Assembly (NCBI GenBank): GCA_003645735.1
Contig: QNBQ01000101.1
Coordinates: 1-6,606, forward strand
Origin: Candidatus Poribacteria bacterium
GTDB lineage: Bacteria > Poribacteria > WGA-4E > B28-G17
Reading direction: 5' to 3'
Length of the DNA: 6,606 bases
The position numbers and the translations under genes are program-made. The notes under the pieces are model-generated. The model made no database searches, was not told the origin of the DNA, and saw nothing but the letters and a program-made list of their open reading frames with translations. Below, in pieces: positions 1 through 5,216 of this stretch; position 1 is the stretch's first letter; each line of letters starts with the position of its first letter.

Positions 1-314
1 ATCGCGCGAAGAGCGAAACCTATCGCTGTCTCGTCCTGAACGACCTCCCCCTTCAGCAGCGGGCCGCCGAACAGGTTCCAGGGGAGCGAGAGGGCGGACT
101 TGAAGAAGGGGAGCGGCCTGAAGATGAAGAGGGGCATAGCCCCCAGAAGCTCATCGCCCGACTCCACCCCCAAATAGATCGGCCTCATCCCTGGAAACTT
201 GGTCGAAAGGGCGCGCCGCCACGCCCAGGAGTCGAAGGGGGTCGCATAGGGGCAGCTTTTCACGAACTCATCCCACTCCCCCGAACGACCTTCGTCAAAC
301 TCCAGGATATCCAT
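1..314 (-). CDS. FemAB/GNAT-like acyltransferase, N-terminal part (partial, runs off left edge)
   Basis: This is the first 104 codons of a gene that continues past the left edge. The N-terminus has a Trp-Asp-Glu-Phe-Val segment, then Pro-Tyr-Ala-Thr-Pro-Phe and a Trp-Ala-Trp (about residues 13-34). Further on come a 'GAMPLFIF' strand (about 60-67) and a 'SLPWNLFGGPLL' stretch (about 77-89). This pattern is typical of the FemAB / BioF2-like acetyltransferase superfamily, which has a GNAT fold and includes cell-wall bridge aminoacyltransferases and proteins of exopolysaccharide clusters. The start is ATG at 314, preceded by a G-rich GGGGGTG Shine-Dalgarno-like sequence. It lies inside the end of the upstream membrane-protein gene, giving a 55-base overlap, and is probably translationally coupled to it. 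No signal peptide is seen, so the enzyme is presumably cytoplasmic. The substrate cannot be told because the catalytic C-terminal half is missing. The family call is fairly firm; the precise role is unknown. Confidence 0.72.
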   Translation of the reverse strand, partial: MDILEFDEGRSGEWDEFVKSCPYATPFDSWAWRRALSTKFPGMRPIYLGVESGDELLGAMPLFIFRPLPFFKSALSLPWNLFGGPLLKGEVVQDETAIGFALRA

Positions 315-1228
315 CCCACACCCCCGCTTACGATCGCGTAGGCCAGTATGAGGGCGTGGAGGGCGAACCCGGAGGCTATGGCATCCCCGCTTCCCTCGCC
401 TATCCCCACGAGCGCCCAGCTCCAGGGCGCCTCCACGGTCCCCAAACCGGCCACGGATTGGATCGGGAACAGGTTGCAGAAGGAGGTGAAGGCCAGGGCG
501 AAGGAGATCCTGGCCCATCCGAAGCGGAACCCCATCCCCTCCGCCAGGTAACATTGCATGCCGAACCTCAGCAGAAGAAGCCCGATCGAGAGGGGCAGTA
601 TGCCGAGCAGCAGATCCCTGGGCCTGAACCCGCCGATTTCGTTCATCACCTCCGATAGCTTGCCCCACCCTTTGGCGATGACGCCCCCTCCTTTGAGCAT
701 CGGCATCCGCCTGCCCAACAGAACTATCGACGACAACAGAAGCGCAACGGCGGCGATCAGAGCTGGCAGGATGAGGCGCGTGGCCCTCGGAAGCGCCCCT
801 TTGAGATCTCCTTTCAGCGCGATCCCCAGCCCGAGAAGCGAGGCGAAGATCAATGCAACGTCGAAGAGCGTCCCGACGGCCAGGGAGGATATCCCCTTCG
901 AGATCGACACCCTCTCGCCCGATCTGAGCATGTAGAGATAGGCCAAGTCGCCCGCCCTCATGGGCAGCAGGTTCGACCAAAACGAGTAGATCAGGGTTAA
1001 GGGGATCAACCTTACAAACGGCAGCTCCCTTTTGAGGAGCAGGTGGAACCTCAGCGCTTTGAGCAGGTTGAAGGCGAGGTATAACAGGAGGCCGGAGGCG
1101 ATAACCCCGAGCGGAGCTTCGGAGAGCGCGTTGACGATCCGCCCCAGATCGGCCTTATAGAGCAGGAAGGCCGCCAGGGCTAACGCGATGGGGGTTGCGA
1201 TCCAACCCTTGATCCCCCTTACTTGCAC
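260..1228 (-). CDS. LPG-synthase-TM / flippase-like integral membrane protein (UPF0104/YbhN type)
   Basis: A 322-residue polytopic membrane protein with about seven or eight hydrophobic segments (roughly 8-24, 39-60, 74-90, 112-138, 148-170, 206-223, 238-257, 284-312). Two conserved features mark the LPG_synthase_TM (PF03706) family: N86-LLPMRAGDL near the third segment, and G263-T-V-E266 before the last segments. Related domains form the membrane part of lysyl-phosphatidylglycerol synthase (MprF) and stand-alone proteins in glycan and lipid clusters, where a lipid or polyprenol-linked flippase role has been suggested. No soluble aminoacyltransferase domain is attached, so lysyl-PG synthesis by this protein alone is not supported. 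The only reasonable start is GTG at 1228; it has a poor Shine-Dalgarno and overlaps the end of the stress-protein gene by 10 bases, suggesting translation by re-initiation. The 3' end overlaps the FemAB-like gene by 55 bases. The substrate is unknown. Confidence 0.82.
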   Translation of the reverse strand: MQVRGIKGWIATPIALALAAFLLYKADLGRIVNALSEAPLGVIASGLLLYLAFNLLKALRFHLLLKRELPFVRLIPLTLIYSFWSNLLPMRAGDLAYLYMLRSGERVSISKGISSLAVGTLFDVALIFASLLGLGIALKGDLKGALPRATRLILPALIAAVALLLSSIVLLGRRMPMLKGGGVIAKGWGKLSEVMNEIGGFRPRDLLLGILPLSIGLLLLRFGMQCYLAEGMGFRFGWARISFALAFTSFCNLFPIQSVAGLGTVEAPWSWALVGIGEGSGDAIASGFALHALILAYAIVSGGVGWISWSLTKVVRGSGMSS

Positions 1229-1989
1229 ACCAAAACGGCCCTGTTCGCCAGTTTGGCGACCGTATCGGTTGTGCTGGTGAAGATCGCCTCGTAAAGCTTC
1301 CCCCTCCGGCTGGCCCCCAGCGCTATCATGTCGCAGCCCTTCTCGGAGGCCGTGTCGATTATGTTTGCCACGGTGAACCCCAGCTCCGTCTCCACCTCCG
1401 CCTCTATCCCCCTGAACTTCAGGTAGGTCTCCATGTCCTTGGCTATGGAGTTGGCCTCGGGGACGGTGTCGGCTATGGCCAGGCCGGTCAGCTCCACCCC
1501 CAGCCTCTCCTTCAGCTCGGTGGCCAGCTCCAGCGCCCTGTCGGAGTAGTTGTCGCCCCTGTGAACCACCAGGATCTTCGTCAGGTCGAGGCAGTTTTCG
1601 TGGACGACCAGAACGGGCTTTGTGCTGTCGATCAGGATGTCATCGATCTCGTTGTAGATCAGCTTCAACCCCTGGGTCTTTATCTCCTCGGGCATGCCGA
1701 CGGTTATCAGATCGACCATCCTGCCCATCCTGCAGATCTCGGTCGCCCGCTTGCCGGGGACGACCGTCGTCTCGAACTTCACGCCCGCCTCCCTACAGGC
1801 GGAGCTGACCTCCAGGAAGATCTCCGATGCGAGCAGATCGGGGTTGAAGCTCTCCTCGTCGTCTATCTCCCCCGGGAAGACCGCGCACACGAGGAAGGCC
1901 TTTAACCCCCTGGCCAACATCAGCGCGTATTCAAACGCGGCCCTCTCGTGCCTCTGGTTCCCCACGGAGACCATTATGCTCCTTATCAT
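1219..1989 (-). CDS. Universal stress protein with two tandem Usp domains
   Basis: A 256-residue soluble protein made of two Usp folds, about residues 1-130 and 137-256. Each begins with a beta-strand typical of the family (MIRSIMVSVG; KILVVHRGDN) and ends with a strand of the 'KPVLVVHE' or 'RAVLVCK' kind. Usp proteins are cytoplasmic dimers or tandem pseudo-dimers tied to stress resistance, some of which bind ATP. The ATP loop, usually G-x2-G-x9-G-S/T, is degenerate here. In domain 2, G225 and G230 remain but the last glycine position appears to be Thr238; domain 1 has only 'VGMPEE' followed by an unrelated stretch. The protein may therefore belong to the non-ATP-binding class. The start is ATG at 1989 with a strong AAGGGGAGGG Shine-Dalgarno about 10 bases upstream. 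It is the first gene of a unit with the membrane protein and FemAB-like genes, behind a promoter at 2035-2063. The family assignment is firm; the role is not. Confidence 0.88.
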   Translation of the reverse strand: MIRSIMVSVGNQRHERAAFEYALMLARGLKAFLVCAVFPGEIDDEESFNPDLLASEIFLEVSSACREAGVKFETTVVPGKRATEICRMGRMVDLITVGMPEEIKTQGLKLIYNEIDDILIDSTKPVLVVHENCLDLTKILVVHRGDNYSDRALELATELKERLGVELTGLAIADTVPEANSIAKDMETYLKFRGIEAEVETELGFTVANIIDTASEKGCDMIALGASRRGKLYEAIFTSTTDTVAKLANRAVLVCK

Positions 1990-2016
1990 CGGATGAATAC
2001 CCTCCCCTTGATTTTC

Positions 2017-2024
2017 GACCGGTC
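2017..2024. promoter_or_regulatory. 8-base palindrome GACCGGTC at the predicted transcript start of the usp operon
   Basis: GACCGGTC is a perfect self-complementary octamer. It lies just downstream of the predicted start of transcription (about 2028) of the promoter at 2035-2063. The position would suit a repressor operator, but an 8-base palindrome can occur by chance and no regulator is known. Confidence 0.15.
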
Positions 2025-2034
2025 ATCGAGTTAA

Positions 2035-2063
2035 AGTCTAGCCTTCGGGATGGGGAAAGTCAA
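2035..2063 (-). promoter_or_regulatory. Sigma-70-type promoter for the usp / membrane protein / FemAB-like operon
   Basis: On the minus strand TTGACT (2058-2063) is followed by a 17-base spacer and TAGACT (2035-2040). The -35 matches consensus at 5 of 6 positions and the -10 at 4 of 6, with ideal spacing. Transcription would begin near 2028, leaving a leader of about 40 bases that includes the Shine-Dalgarno of the stress-protein gene. It lies immediately after the stop codon of the M55 gene in an otherwise empty 77-base gap. Confidence 0.6.
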
Positions 2064-2066
2064 GTT

Positions 2067-2852
2067 TCAGATCGGAAGCTTGCATATGTCGTCCGTCTTG
2101 AAGAGAACCGTTCGCTCGTCGATCTTTTGCGCCCCCCTCCTGAGGTAGCCCTCTATGCTCACGCCCTCGTAGACCCTGATCTCAAGCTCATAGGGGGGAT
2201 CGACCTTGACCGGCTCGATCGAGTCTATGTTCCTGACTGCCTCGGCCGCCGTCCTCCTTATAAGCTCCTGGGCCGCCTTCGGCGACAGGTGGAGGGCCAG
2301 CTCTATCCCCAGGCCCCATTTCACGACCGCCCCGTAGATGTTCGGCACCAGCTTCCTGGCCTCCTCGACCGCCTTATCATCCCCCGAGATGAAGACGGTC
2401 GGCACCCCGAACGTCCCTGCCATTATCGCCCTCGCCCCGAACTCCCCCACGAACATCCCGTTCAGTTTGTAATACTCGATCGTCTTGGACGAATAGGTGT
2501 GACACAGCGGGGCGTTCGGGGTTCCGGCCATGGCGTGCTGGCCCACGAAAAACAGCGCGTCGAAGCTCTCATCGAGGAAATAGGGCGGCGATATCGGCCT
2601 GCCGCGTGGGATCAGCTTCGCCCTGGGGTGAAACTCCATGATGTCTATCCCGCCGCTCCCGTGGCCGTCCCAGACGATCACCTCAGCGTCCGGGTAGACG
2701 TCCAAGATCCCGTCCACGGCGGCGTTGACCTCCCAGGTCAAAAGCTTCATCGCCTCCCTCTTCGACTCGGGGGTCGCGTCCCCCTCCCTCGTCTGATCCC
2801 ATCTCGAAACCATCGCGACCCCCTCCAGATCGGTGAGGATGTAGATCTTCAC
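2067..2852 (-). CDS. dppA: M55-family D-aminopeptidase (DppA-like)
   Basis: A 261-residue zinc peptidase of family M55. In Bacillus subtilis DppA, zinc is held by D8, E10, H60, H104 and E133, with C115 as nucleophile. Here the matching residues are all visible: D8 and E10 in 'LTDLEGVA', H64 in 'WDGHG', H106 in 'VGQHAMAGT', C117 in 'PLCHTYSS', and E137 in 'FVGEFGAR'. The family forms a decameric self-compartmentalised enzyme that cleaves D-Ala-D-Ala and other D-amino-acid peptides, releasing D-amino acids for reuse. No signal peptide is present, so it should act in the cytoplasm on imported peptides. The start is GTG at 2852. It overlaps the stop of the upstream lipoprotein gene as GTGA and has AAAGGGGGG about 5 bases upstream. 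It is the last gene of a three-gene unit behind an M15 peptidase. No dipeptide ABC transporter gene is in the window, unlike the B. subtilis dpp operon. Confidence 0.92.
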   Translation of the reverse strand: MKIYILTDLEGVAMVSRWDQTREGDATPESKREAMKLLTWEVNAAVDGILDVYPDAEVIVWDGHGSGGIDIMEFHPRAKLIPRGRPISPPYFLDESFDALFFVGQHAMAGTPNAPLCHTYSSKTIEYYKLNGMFVGEFGARAIMAGTFGVPTVFISGDDKAVEEARKLVPNIYGAVVKWGLGIELALHLSPKAAQELIRRTAAEAVRNIDSIEPVKVDPPYELEIRVYEGVSIEGYLRRGAQKIDERTVLFKTDDICKLPI

Positions 2853-3814
2853 GGTTTCCCCCCTTTCAGATCGTATTCGATCAGCTCAAGCTCGTTTGAA
2901 ACCGTTTGCCCTCCCCTGGTCTGTTCCTCGACGATCTTGACAAGCCCCACATCCGGGGCGAGCCATTTGCGGCTTATCGTCTCGTCCAACGTCCGATCCA
3001 TGAGCGTCCACCTGAACTCCTCCCTCACCTGTATGACGTGCTCGAACCTGCCGGCCGGGACGGTCAAGGTAGACTCATCCACGACCTCATACCTGGCCCT
3101 CCCCTCCCCGATGTAATACCCCTCGGGCAGCTTGGCCTTGAACTCGACCTCCCACGATCTGCCCGGAACCAGCGGGAACTTGTAAAGCGGCAGCCAGGGG
3201 ACGAAGATCATCGTATCGGGCGAGCCGGGAGCGACGCTAGCGGCGTGTTGGTAGATCACATCGGGATGCTTCCCCAGATAGGCGTAGGTCGCCACCCCCT
3301 CAAGCCGCGGGTCGGAGCTCCTCTTCTCGAGCACATAGCTCCTCTCGTTCGTCCCCTCGATCGTTATGACGTCGACCACCTCGAAGGTGATCCGGTAGCC
3401 GTTTCGGTCGAGGTAGACCCATCTGTTCCCCAGGGCGAGGGGGTAGTAATCGCCGGACCGCTCGGCCCACACGATCAGCTTGACGCTCCTCCGATCCCGT
3501 TCCTCCCCGTCGCTCACCTCAACGGCGATCTCATAAACCCCTTCCTCTCCGGGCGCCTTCCAGGTGACAACGGGTCCGCTTCCCAGTATCGACCCGGCCT
3601 CGGCCTCCCACGAGTAGGTCAGCTCGTCCCCCTCCGGGTCGCCCGCTTTGGCCTCGATTTTCACCTCCCCTCCCGGCGAGATCACCTCGCTCGATGCCTC
3701 AACCGAGAATATCTGAGGCGGCAGGTTCTCCCCCACCTCGCCGCATCCGGCGAAAACAGCGATACAGATCAACAAGGCAGAAACGATCGGTTTCAACCTC
3801 GACGCCCCTCCCAT
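2849..3814 (-). CDS. Lipoprotein with PKD/Ig-like domain and a C-terminal 'YYPLxxGNxWxY' domain
   Basis: A 321-residue predicted lipoprotein of unknown function. The N-terminus (about 1-24) has a basic start (R6, K8), a hydrophobic core and a lipobox ending F-A-G-C24, so C24 should be lipid-modified. Residues about 30-117 form a PKD or Ig/cadherin-like beta domain with the hallmark D59-PEGDELTYSW and a later 'VEVSDGE'. Residues about 120-321 form a second domain beginning with YYPLALGNRWVY (123-134) and containing TVPAGRFEHV (251-260) and WLAPDVGLVK (284-293). This pattern recurs in secreted proteins of uncultured bacteria and has no assigned activity that I know of. The start at 3814 is chosen because the signal peptide begins there and AGGTGA stands 5 bases upstream, overlapping the stop of the M15 gene. 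Reading farther upstream in the same frame only covers an alternate frame of that gene. The protein likely sits at the cell surface; binding of glycan or protein is a guess. Confidence 0.8.
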   Translation of the reverse strand: MGGASRLKPIVSALLICIAVFAGCGEVGENLPPQIFSVEASSEVISPGGEVKIEAKAGDPEGDELTYSWEAEAGSILGSGPVVTWKAPGEEGVYEIAVEVSDGEERDRRSVKLIVWAERSGDYYPLALGNRWVYLDRNGYRITFEVVDVITIEGTNERSYVLEKRSSDPRLEGVATYAYLGKHPDVIYQHAASVAPGSPDTMIFVPWLPLYKFPLVPGRSWEVEFKAKLPEGYYIGEGRARYEVVDESTLTVPAGRFEHVIQVREEFRWTLMDRTLDETISRKWLAPDVGLVKIVEEQTRGGQTVSNELELIEYDLKGGKP

Positions 3815-3819
3815 CCCCT

Positions 3820-4236
3820 TCACCTCTCCCGTTTGAACAGCTCGGCTATCGCCTCGGCGGCCGAGACATATCTCCCGTCGGCCCTCCGCCCCCACAGCGC
3901 CCTGAACGGCTCGCGCCTGACGTCTACATGGATGAAATCGGGGTAAATCCCTATTCCCCCGAACTCGCACCTGACCGCTTCGAGGAAGAGCCTGAGGCTG
4001 TCCATCCCCTCCACCCTTATATCGGCCGCCCTGCCCAGCAGGTGTTGGGAGTTGGGCGCGCCTCCCACCTCGCGGTTGTGTCTTTGACACCTATAGCCCG
4101 AAAGCACCTTTATCGGCCTCCCCACAAGGAACCTCAGCCGCTCCAGCTGATCTATCAGCTCCATGTCTATGACCAGCTCCCCACAGCAGGGGCAAACAAA
4201 CTCCGACCTGGAGAAGTGAAACGACAGATCGCCCAT
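3820..4236 (-). CDS. M15-family (Peptidase_M15_3 type) zinc D,D- or L,D-carboxypeptidase-like protein
   Basis: A 138-residue single-domain peptidase. The zinc site is visible: H65 and D72 in the SxHxxGxAxD motif (N-S-Q-H-L-L-G-R-A-A-D) and H103 in I-H-V-D. The preceding 'SGYRCQRHN' (46-54) supplies the usual conserved Arg. The N-terminus 'FSRSEFVCPCCG' matches the Phe-x-x-x-Glu-Phe-x-Cys lead of this subfamily, known from YcbK-like proteins and phage endolysins that cleave peptidoglycan stem peptides. No signal peptide or membrane segment is seen, so how it would reach the wall is unclear. The start is set at ATG 4236 because GGAGGTGA lies 8 bases upstream; a GTG at 4248 would add four residues but falls inside that Shine-Dalgarno. 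It is the first gene of the unit with the lipoprotein and D-aminopeptidase, behind the promoter at 4276-4305. The lipoprotein ATG is only 5 bases beyond its stop. Substrate specificity is not determined. Confidence 0.85.
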   Translation of the reverse strand: MGDLSFHFSRSEFVCPCCGELVIDMELIDQLERLRFLVGRPIKVLSGYRCQRHNREVGGAPNSQHLLGRAADIRVEGMDSLRLFLEAVRCEFGGIGIYPDFIHVDVRREPFRALWGRRADGRYVSAAEAIAELFKRER

Positions 4237-4244
4237 CCGCCGCC

Positions 4245-4253
4245 TCACCTCCC
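4245..4253 (-). promoter_or_regulatory. Ribosome binding site that sets the start of the M15 peptidase gene
   Basis: GGAGGTGAG on the minus strand is close to a full complement of the 16S rRNA 3' end. It lies about 8 bases before ATG 4236. The competing GTG start at 4248 is part of this same motif and has no Shine-Dalgarno of its own, so the ATG is preferred. Confidence 0.55.
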
Positions 4254-4275
4254 CGTCGATCGGTCGGGCTGGGAA

Positions 4276-4305
4276 ATTATATCAGATCGCCATCTCCCCT
4301 GACAA
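4276..4305 (-). promoter_or_regulatory. Strong extended -10 promoter for the M15-lipoprotein-M55 operon
   Basis: On the minus strand TTGTCA (4300-4305, 5 of 6 to consensus) is followed by an 18-base spacer and a perfect TATAAT (4276-4281). The spacer ends in TGA, giving the extended -10 form TGnTATAAT. Transcription would start near 4269, about 33 bases before ATG 4236, with the Shine-Dalgarno well placed in the leader. It is one of the two best promoter matches in the window. Confidence 0.72.
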
Positions 4306-4352
4306 TCCGGCCTTGATCTCCCCCTCCGCATCGGTGTATTATATCGGCGTCC

Positions 4353-4370
4353 GAAGGCGGGGGAGCCTTC
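4353..4370. repeat. Inverted repeat GAAGGC/GCCTTC downstream of kptA, possible weak terminator
   Basis: A perfect 6-base stem, GAAGGC and GCCTTC, encloses a 6-base loop about 95 bases past the kptA stop. On the kptA strand it is not followed by a run of T, so it is not a standard intrinsic terminator. It could still slow polymerase or protect the kptA transcript end. Confidence 0.3.
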
Positions 4371-4381
4371 CCTCCGAGACA

Positions 4382-4394
4382 AGGATTCGATCCT
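4382..4394. repeat. Short inverted repeat AGGAT/ATCCT downstream of kptA
   Basis: AGGAT and ATCCT enclose a 3-base loop. On the minus strand the stem can be lengthened by GAG pairing with CTC across a 3-base bulge. On that strand the hairpin is followed only by TGTCTC, so terminator activity is doubtful. It superficially recalls a tRNA T-arm, but no further cloverleaf is present. Confidence 0.25.
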
Positions 4395-4465
4395 CTCCCA
4401 CGTTCTCTATCTCTTCGCCGCGCCGATGAACGTCATATTCGCGTTGCTCATCTTTCGGGCGTGGG

Positions 4466-5008
4466 TTAAGAGTTCCTCCGGAGGAAAACGGGCGGGATAT
4501 GCGGAGCCAGATAGACCCGCTCGGAGGGCCTGTAAAAAGGTATACCGCTCCTCCACGCCTCCTCGGCCCTCACCTCAAGGATCACCGGCCTGGGATCATG
4601 TCTCCTCCCGACACTCAGGGCATCCTCGATCGAGGGGGAGAGGTGGACGAACCGCCTCCCCATCGGCCTCAGCCCCTCTTTAAGTATCGATGGGAGGGCC
4701 GAGCGGGAGGTGCCGTGATAAAGCAGCCGAGGCGGTTTGACCGGTCGTTGATCCAAGACGACGGGAACGCTGTGCCCATATCTGGCCCTGATCCTATCGC
4801 CCTTTATTTCATACCGCCCCTTCTCATCCCCCTCGACGATCTCCCTCACAACCCGCTCATCCACCCATGGGAACCGCTTCTTGAGAGCGCGGATGAGCGA
4901 TTCCAAGGGACAGAAGCCGAGCTCATCCAGCTCGACGCCGAACTCCCCGGGCTTATGTCGGAGTATGAGCGCCATCAGCTTGGAGACCCTTCTGTAGCTC
5001 CCTTTCAC
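4466..5008 (-). CDS. kptA: RNA 2'-phosphotransferase (Tpt1/KptA family)
   Basis: A 180-residue enzyme that moves an internal RNA 2'-phosphate to NAD+, giving ADP-ribose 1'',2''-cyclic phosphate and nicotinamide. In yeast (Tpt1) it ends tRNA splicing; the bacterial substrate is unsettled. The N-terminal winged-helix lobe (about 1-85) carries R17-H18 in 'LILRHKP' and R74 in 'IRARYGHS'. The C-terminal ADP-ribosyltransferase lobe carries Y97-HGT100, H122-LS and 'VGRRHDPRP', where R136 likely is the fourth catalytic residue. These match the Arg-His-Arg-Arg quartet of the family. The usual 'RANQGHS' reads 'RARYGHS' here. The start is put at GTG 5008 because AGGAGGTGAT, a full Shine-Dalgarno, ends 4 bases before it; ATG 5014 and GTG 5017 overlap that motif and would add two or three residues. 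It is a single gene, with the M15 operon downstream in the same direction and the TPR gene divergent. The enzyme should be cytoplasmic. Confidence 0.93.
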   Translation of the reverse strand: MKGSYRRVSKLMALILRHKPGEFGVELDELGFCPLESLIRALKKRFPWVDERVVREIVEGDEKGRYEIKGDRIRARYGHSVPVVLDQRPVKPPRLLYHGTSRSALPSILKEGLRPMGRRFVHLSPSIEDALSVGRRHDPRPVILEVRAEEAWRSGIPFYRPSERVYLAPHIPPVFLRRNS

Positions 5009-5009
5009 C

Positions 5010-5020
5010 CCCATCACCTC
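5010..5020 (-). promoter_or_regulatory. kptA: Full-length Shine-Dalgarno deciding the kptA start
   Basis: GAGGAGGTGAT on the minus strand matches almost the whole anti-Shine-Dalgarno. It is spaced 8 bases (from GGAGG) before GTG 5008, whereas ATG 5014 and GTG 5017 lie within or right against it. This is why the shorter form of KptA is preferred. Confidence 0.5.
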
Positions 5021-5077
5021 CTCAACCTCACCTTCGCCCTTCCCACTCGATGAGCTTCGAAGGGTTTCCCCTCACAA

Positions 5078-5083
5078 ATTATA
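5078..5083 (-). promoter_or_regulatory. Candidate -10 box (TATAAT) of the kptA promoter
   Basis: A perfect TATAAT on the minus strand would start transcription near 5071, about 63 bases before the kptA start. No convincing -35 is present at 16-18 bases upstream (the best there is TATGTA or ATGTAT), so the promoter may be weak or need an activator. Confidence 0.4.
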
Positions 5084-5187
5084 GTGAAATCCTCCCCCGG
5101 ATACATAAACGATGGGACGCCCTCCACGGGTCGCCTTGCAAACCTAGAGATGAGAAAGTGAAGGCGGTGTTCAGAACCATTAAGAGA

Positions 5188-5216
5188 TTGACAGGGGAAT
5201 CGCCCCGTGATAAGAT
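5188..5216 (+). promoter_or_regulatory. Promoter of the TPR gene with perfect -35 and extended -10
   Basis: A perfect TTGACA (5188-5193) is followed by a 17-base spacer and TAAGAT (5211-5216, 4 of 6). TGA just before the -10 gives the extended TGn form. The spacer begins with GGGG-N5-CCCC (5194-5206), a small inverted repeat that could be bound by a regulator. Transcription would begin near 5223, leaving a leader of about 55 bases before ATG 5278. Confidence 0.65.

Larger units (their letters stand above)
4237..4465. other. Intergenic region between kptA and the M15 operon
   Basis: A 229-base gap. It holds the M15 operon promoter (4276-4305), two small inverted repeats (4353-4370 and 4382-4394), and a second TATAAT on the minus strand (4338-4343) without a recognisable -35. 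On the minus strand a 14-codon open frame from ATG 4448 reads MSNANMTFIGAAKR and then stops. It resembles the first residues of metallo-beta-lactamase/beta-CASP proteins but goes no further, so it is not called as a gene. No tRNA cloverleaf could be folded by eye. Confidence 0.5.

Noticed and set aside
2127..3946. Long open frames on the plus strand opposite the M55 and lipoprotein genes (2127-3116 and 2906-3946)
   Set aside because: They are antisense to genes with clear motifs, are rich in Arg, Pro, Asp and His as expected for mirrored GC-rich codons, and show no domain or Shine-Dalgarno.
3815..4090. N-terminal extension of the lipoprotein frame upstream of 3814
   Set aside because: It only reads an alternate frame of the M15 gene. 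The signal peptide and Shine-Dalgarno place the start at 3814.
4313..4342. Plus-strand promoter-like pair TTGATC-N18-TATTAT
   Set aside because: The match is moderate, and the only thing downstream would be antisense to kptA. The -10 is the complement of an AT-rich patch.
4353..4404. tRNA or intrinsic terminator in the kptA to M15 gap
   Set aside because: A T-arm-like AGGATTCGATCCT is present but no acceptor, D or anticodon arm can be folded around it. The hairpins have no T-run on the kptA strand.
4426..4683. Small plus-strand open frame starting at 4426
   Set aside because: It is rich in Arg, Ser and Pro, overlaps the kptA 3' end in antisense and lacks a ribosome binding site.
4499..5053. 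Open frame on the plus strand covering kptA in antisense
   Set aside because: It mirrors a well-supported gene with catalytic residues in the other strand, and its own sequence resembles no family.
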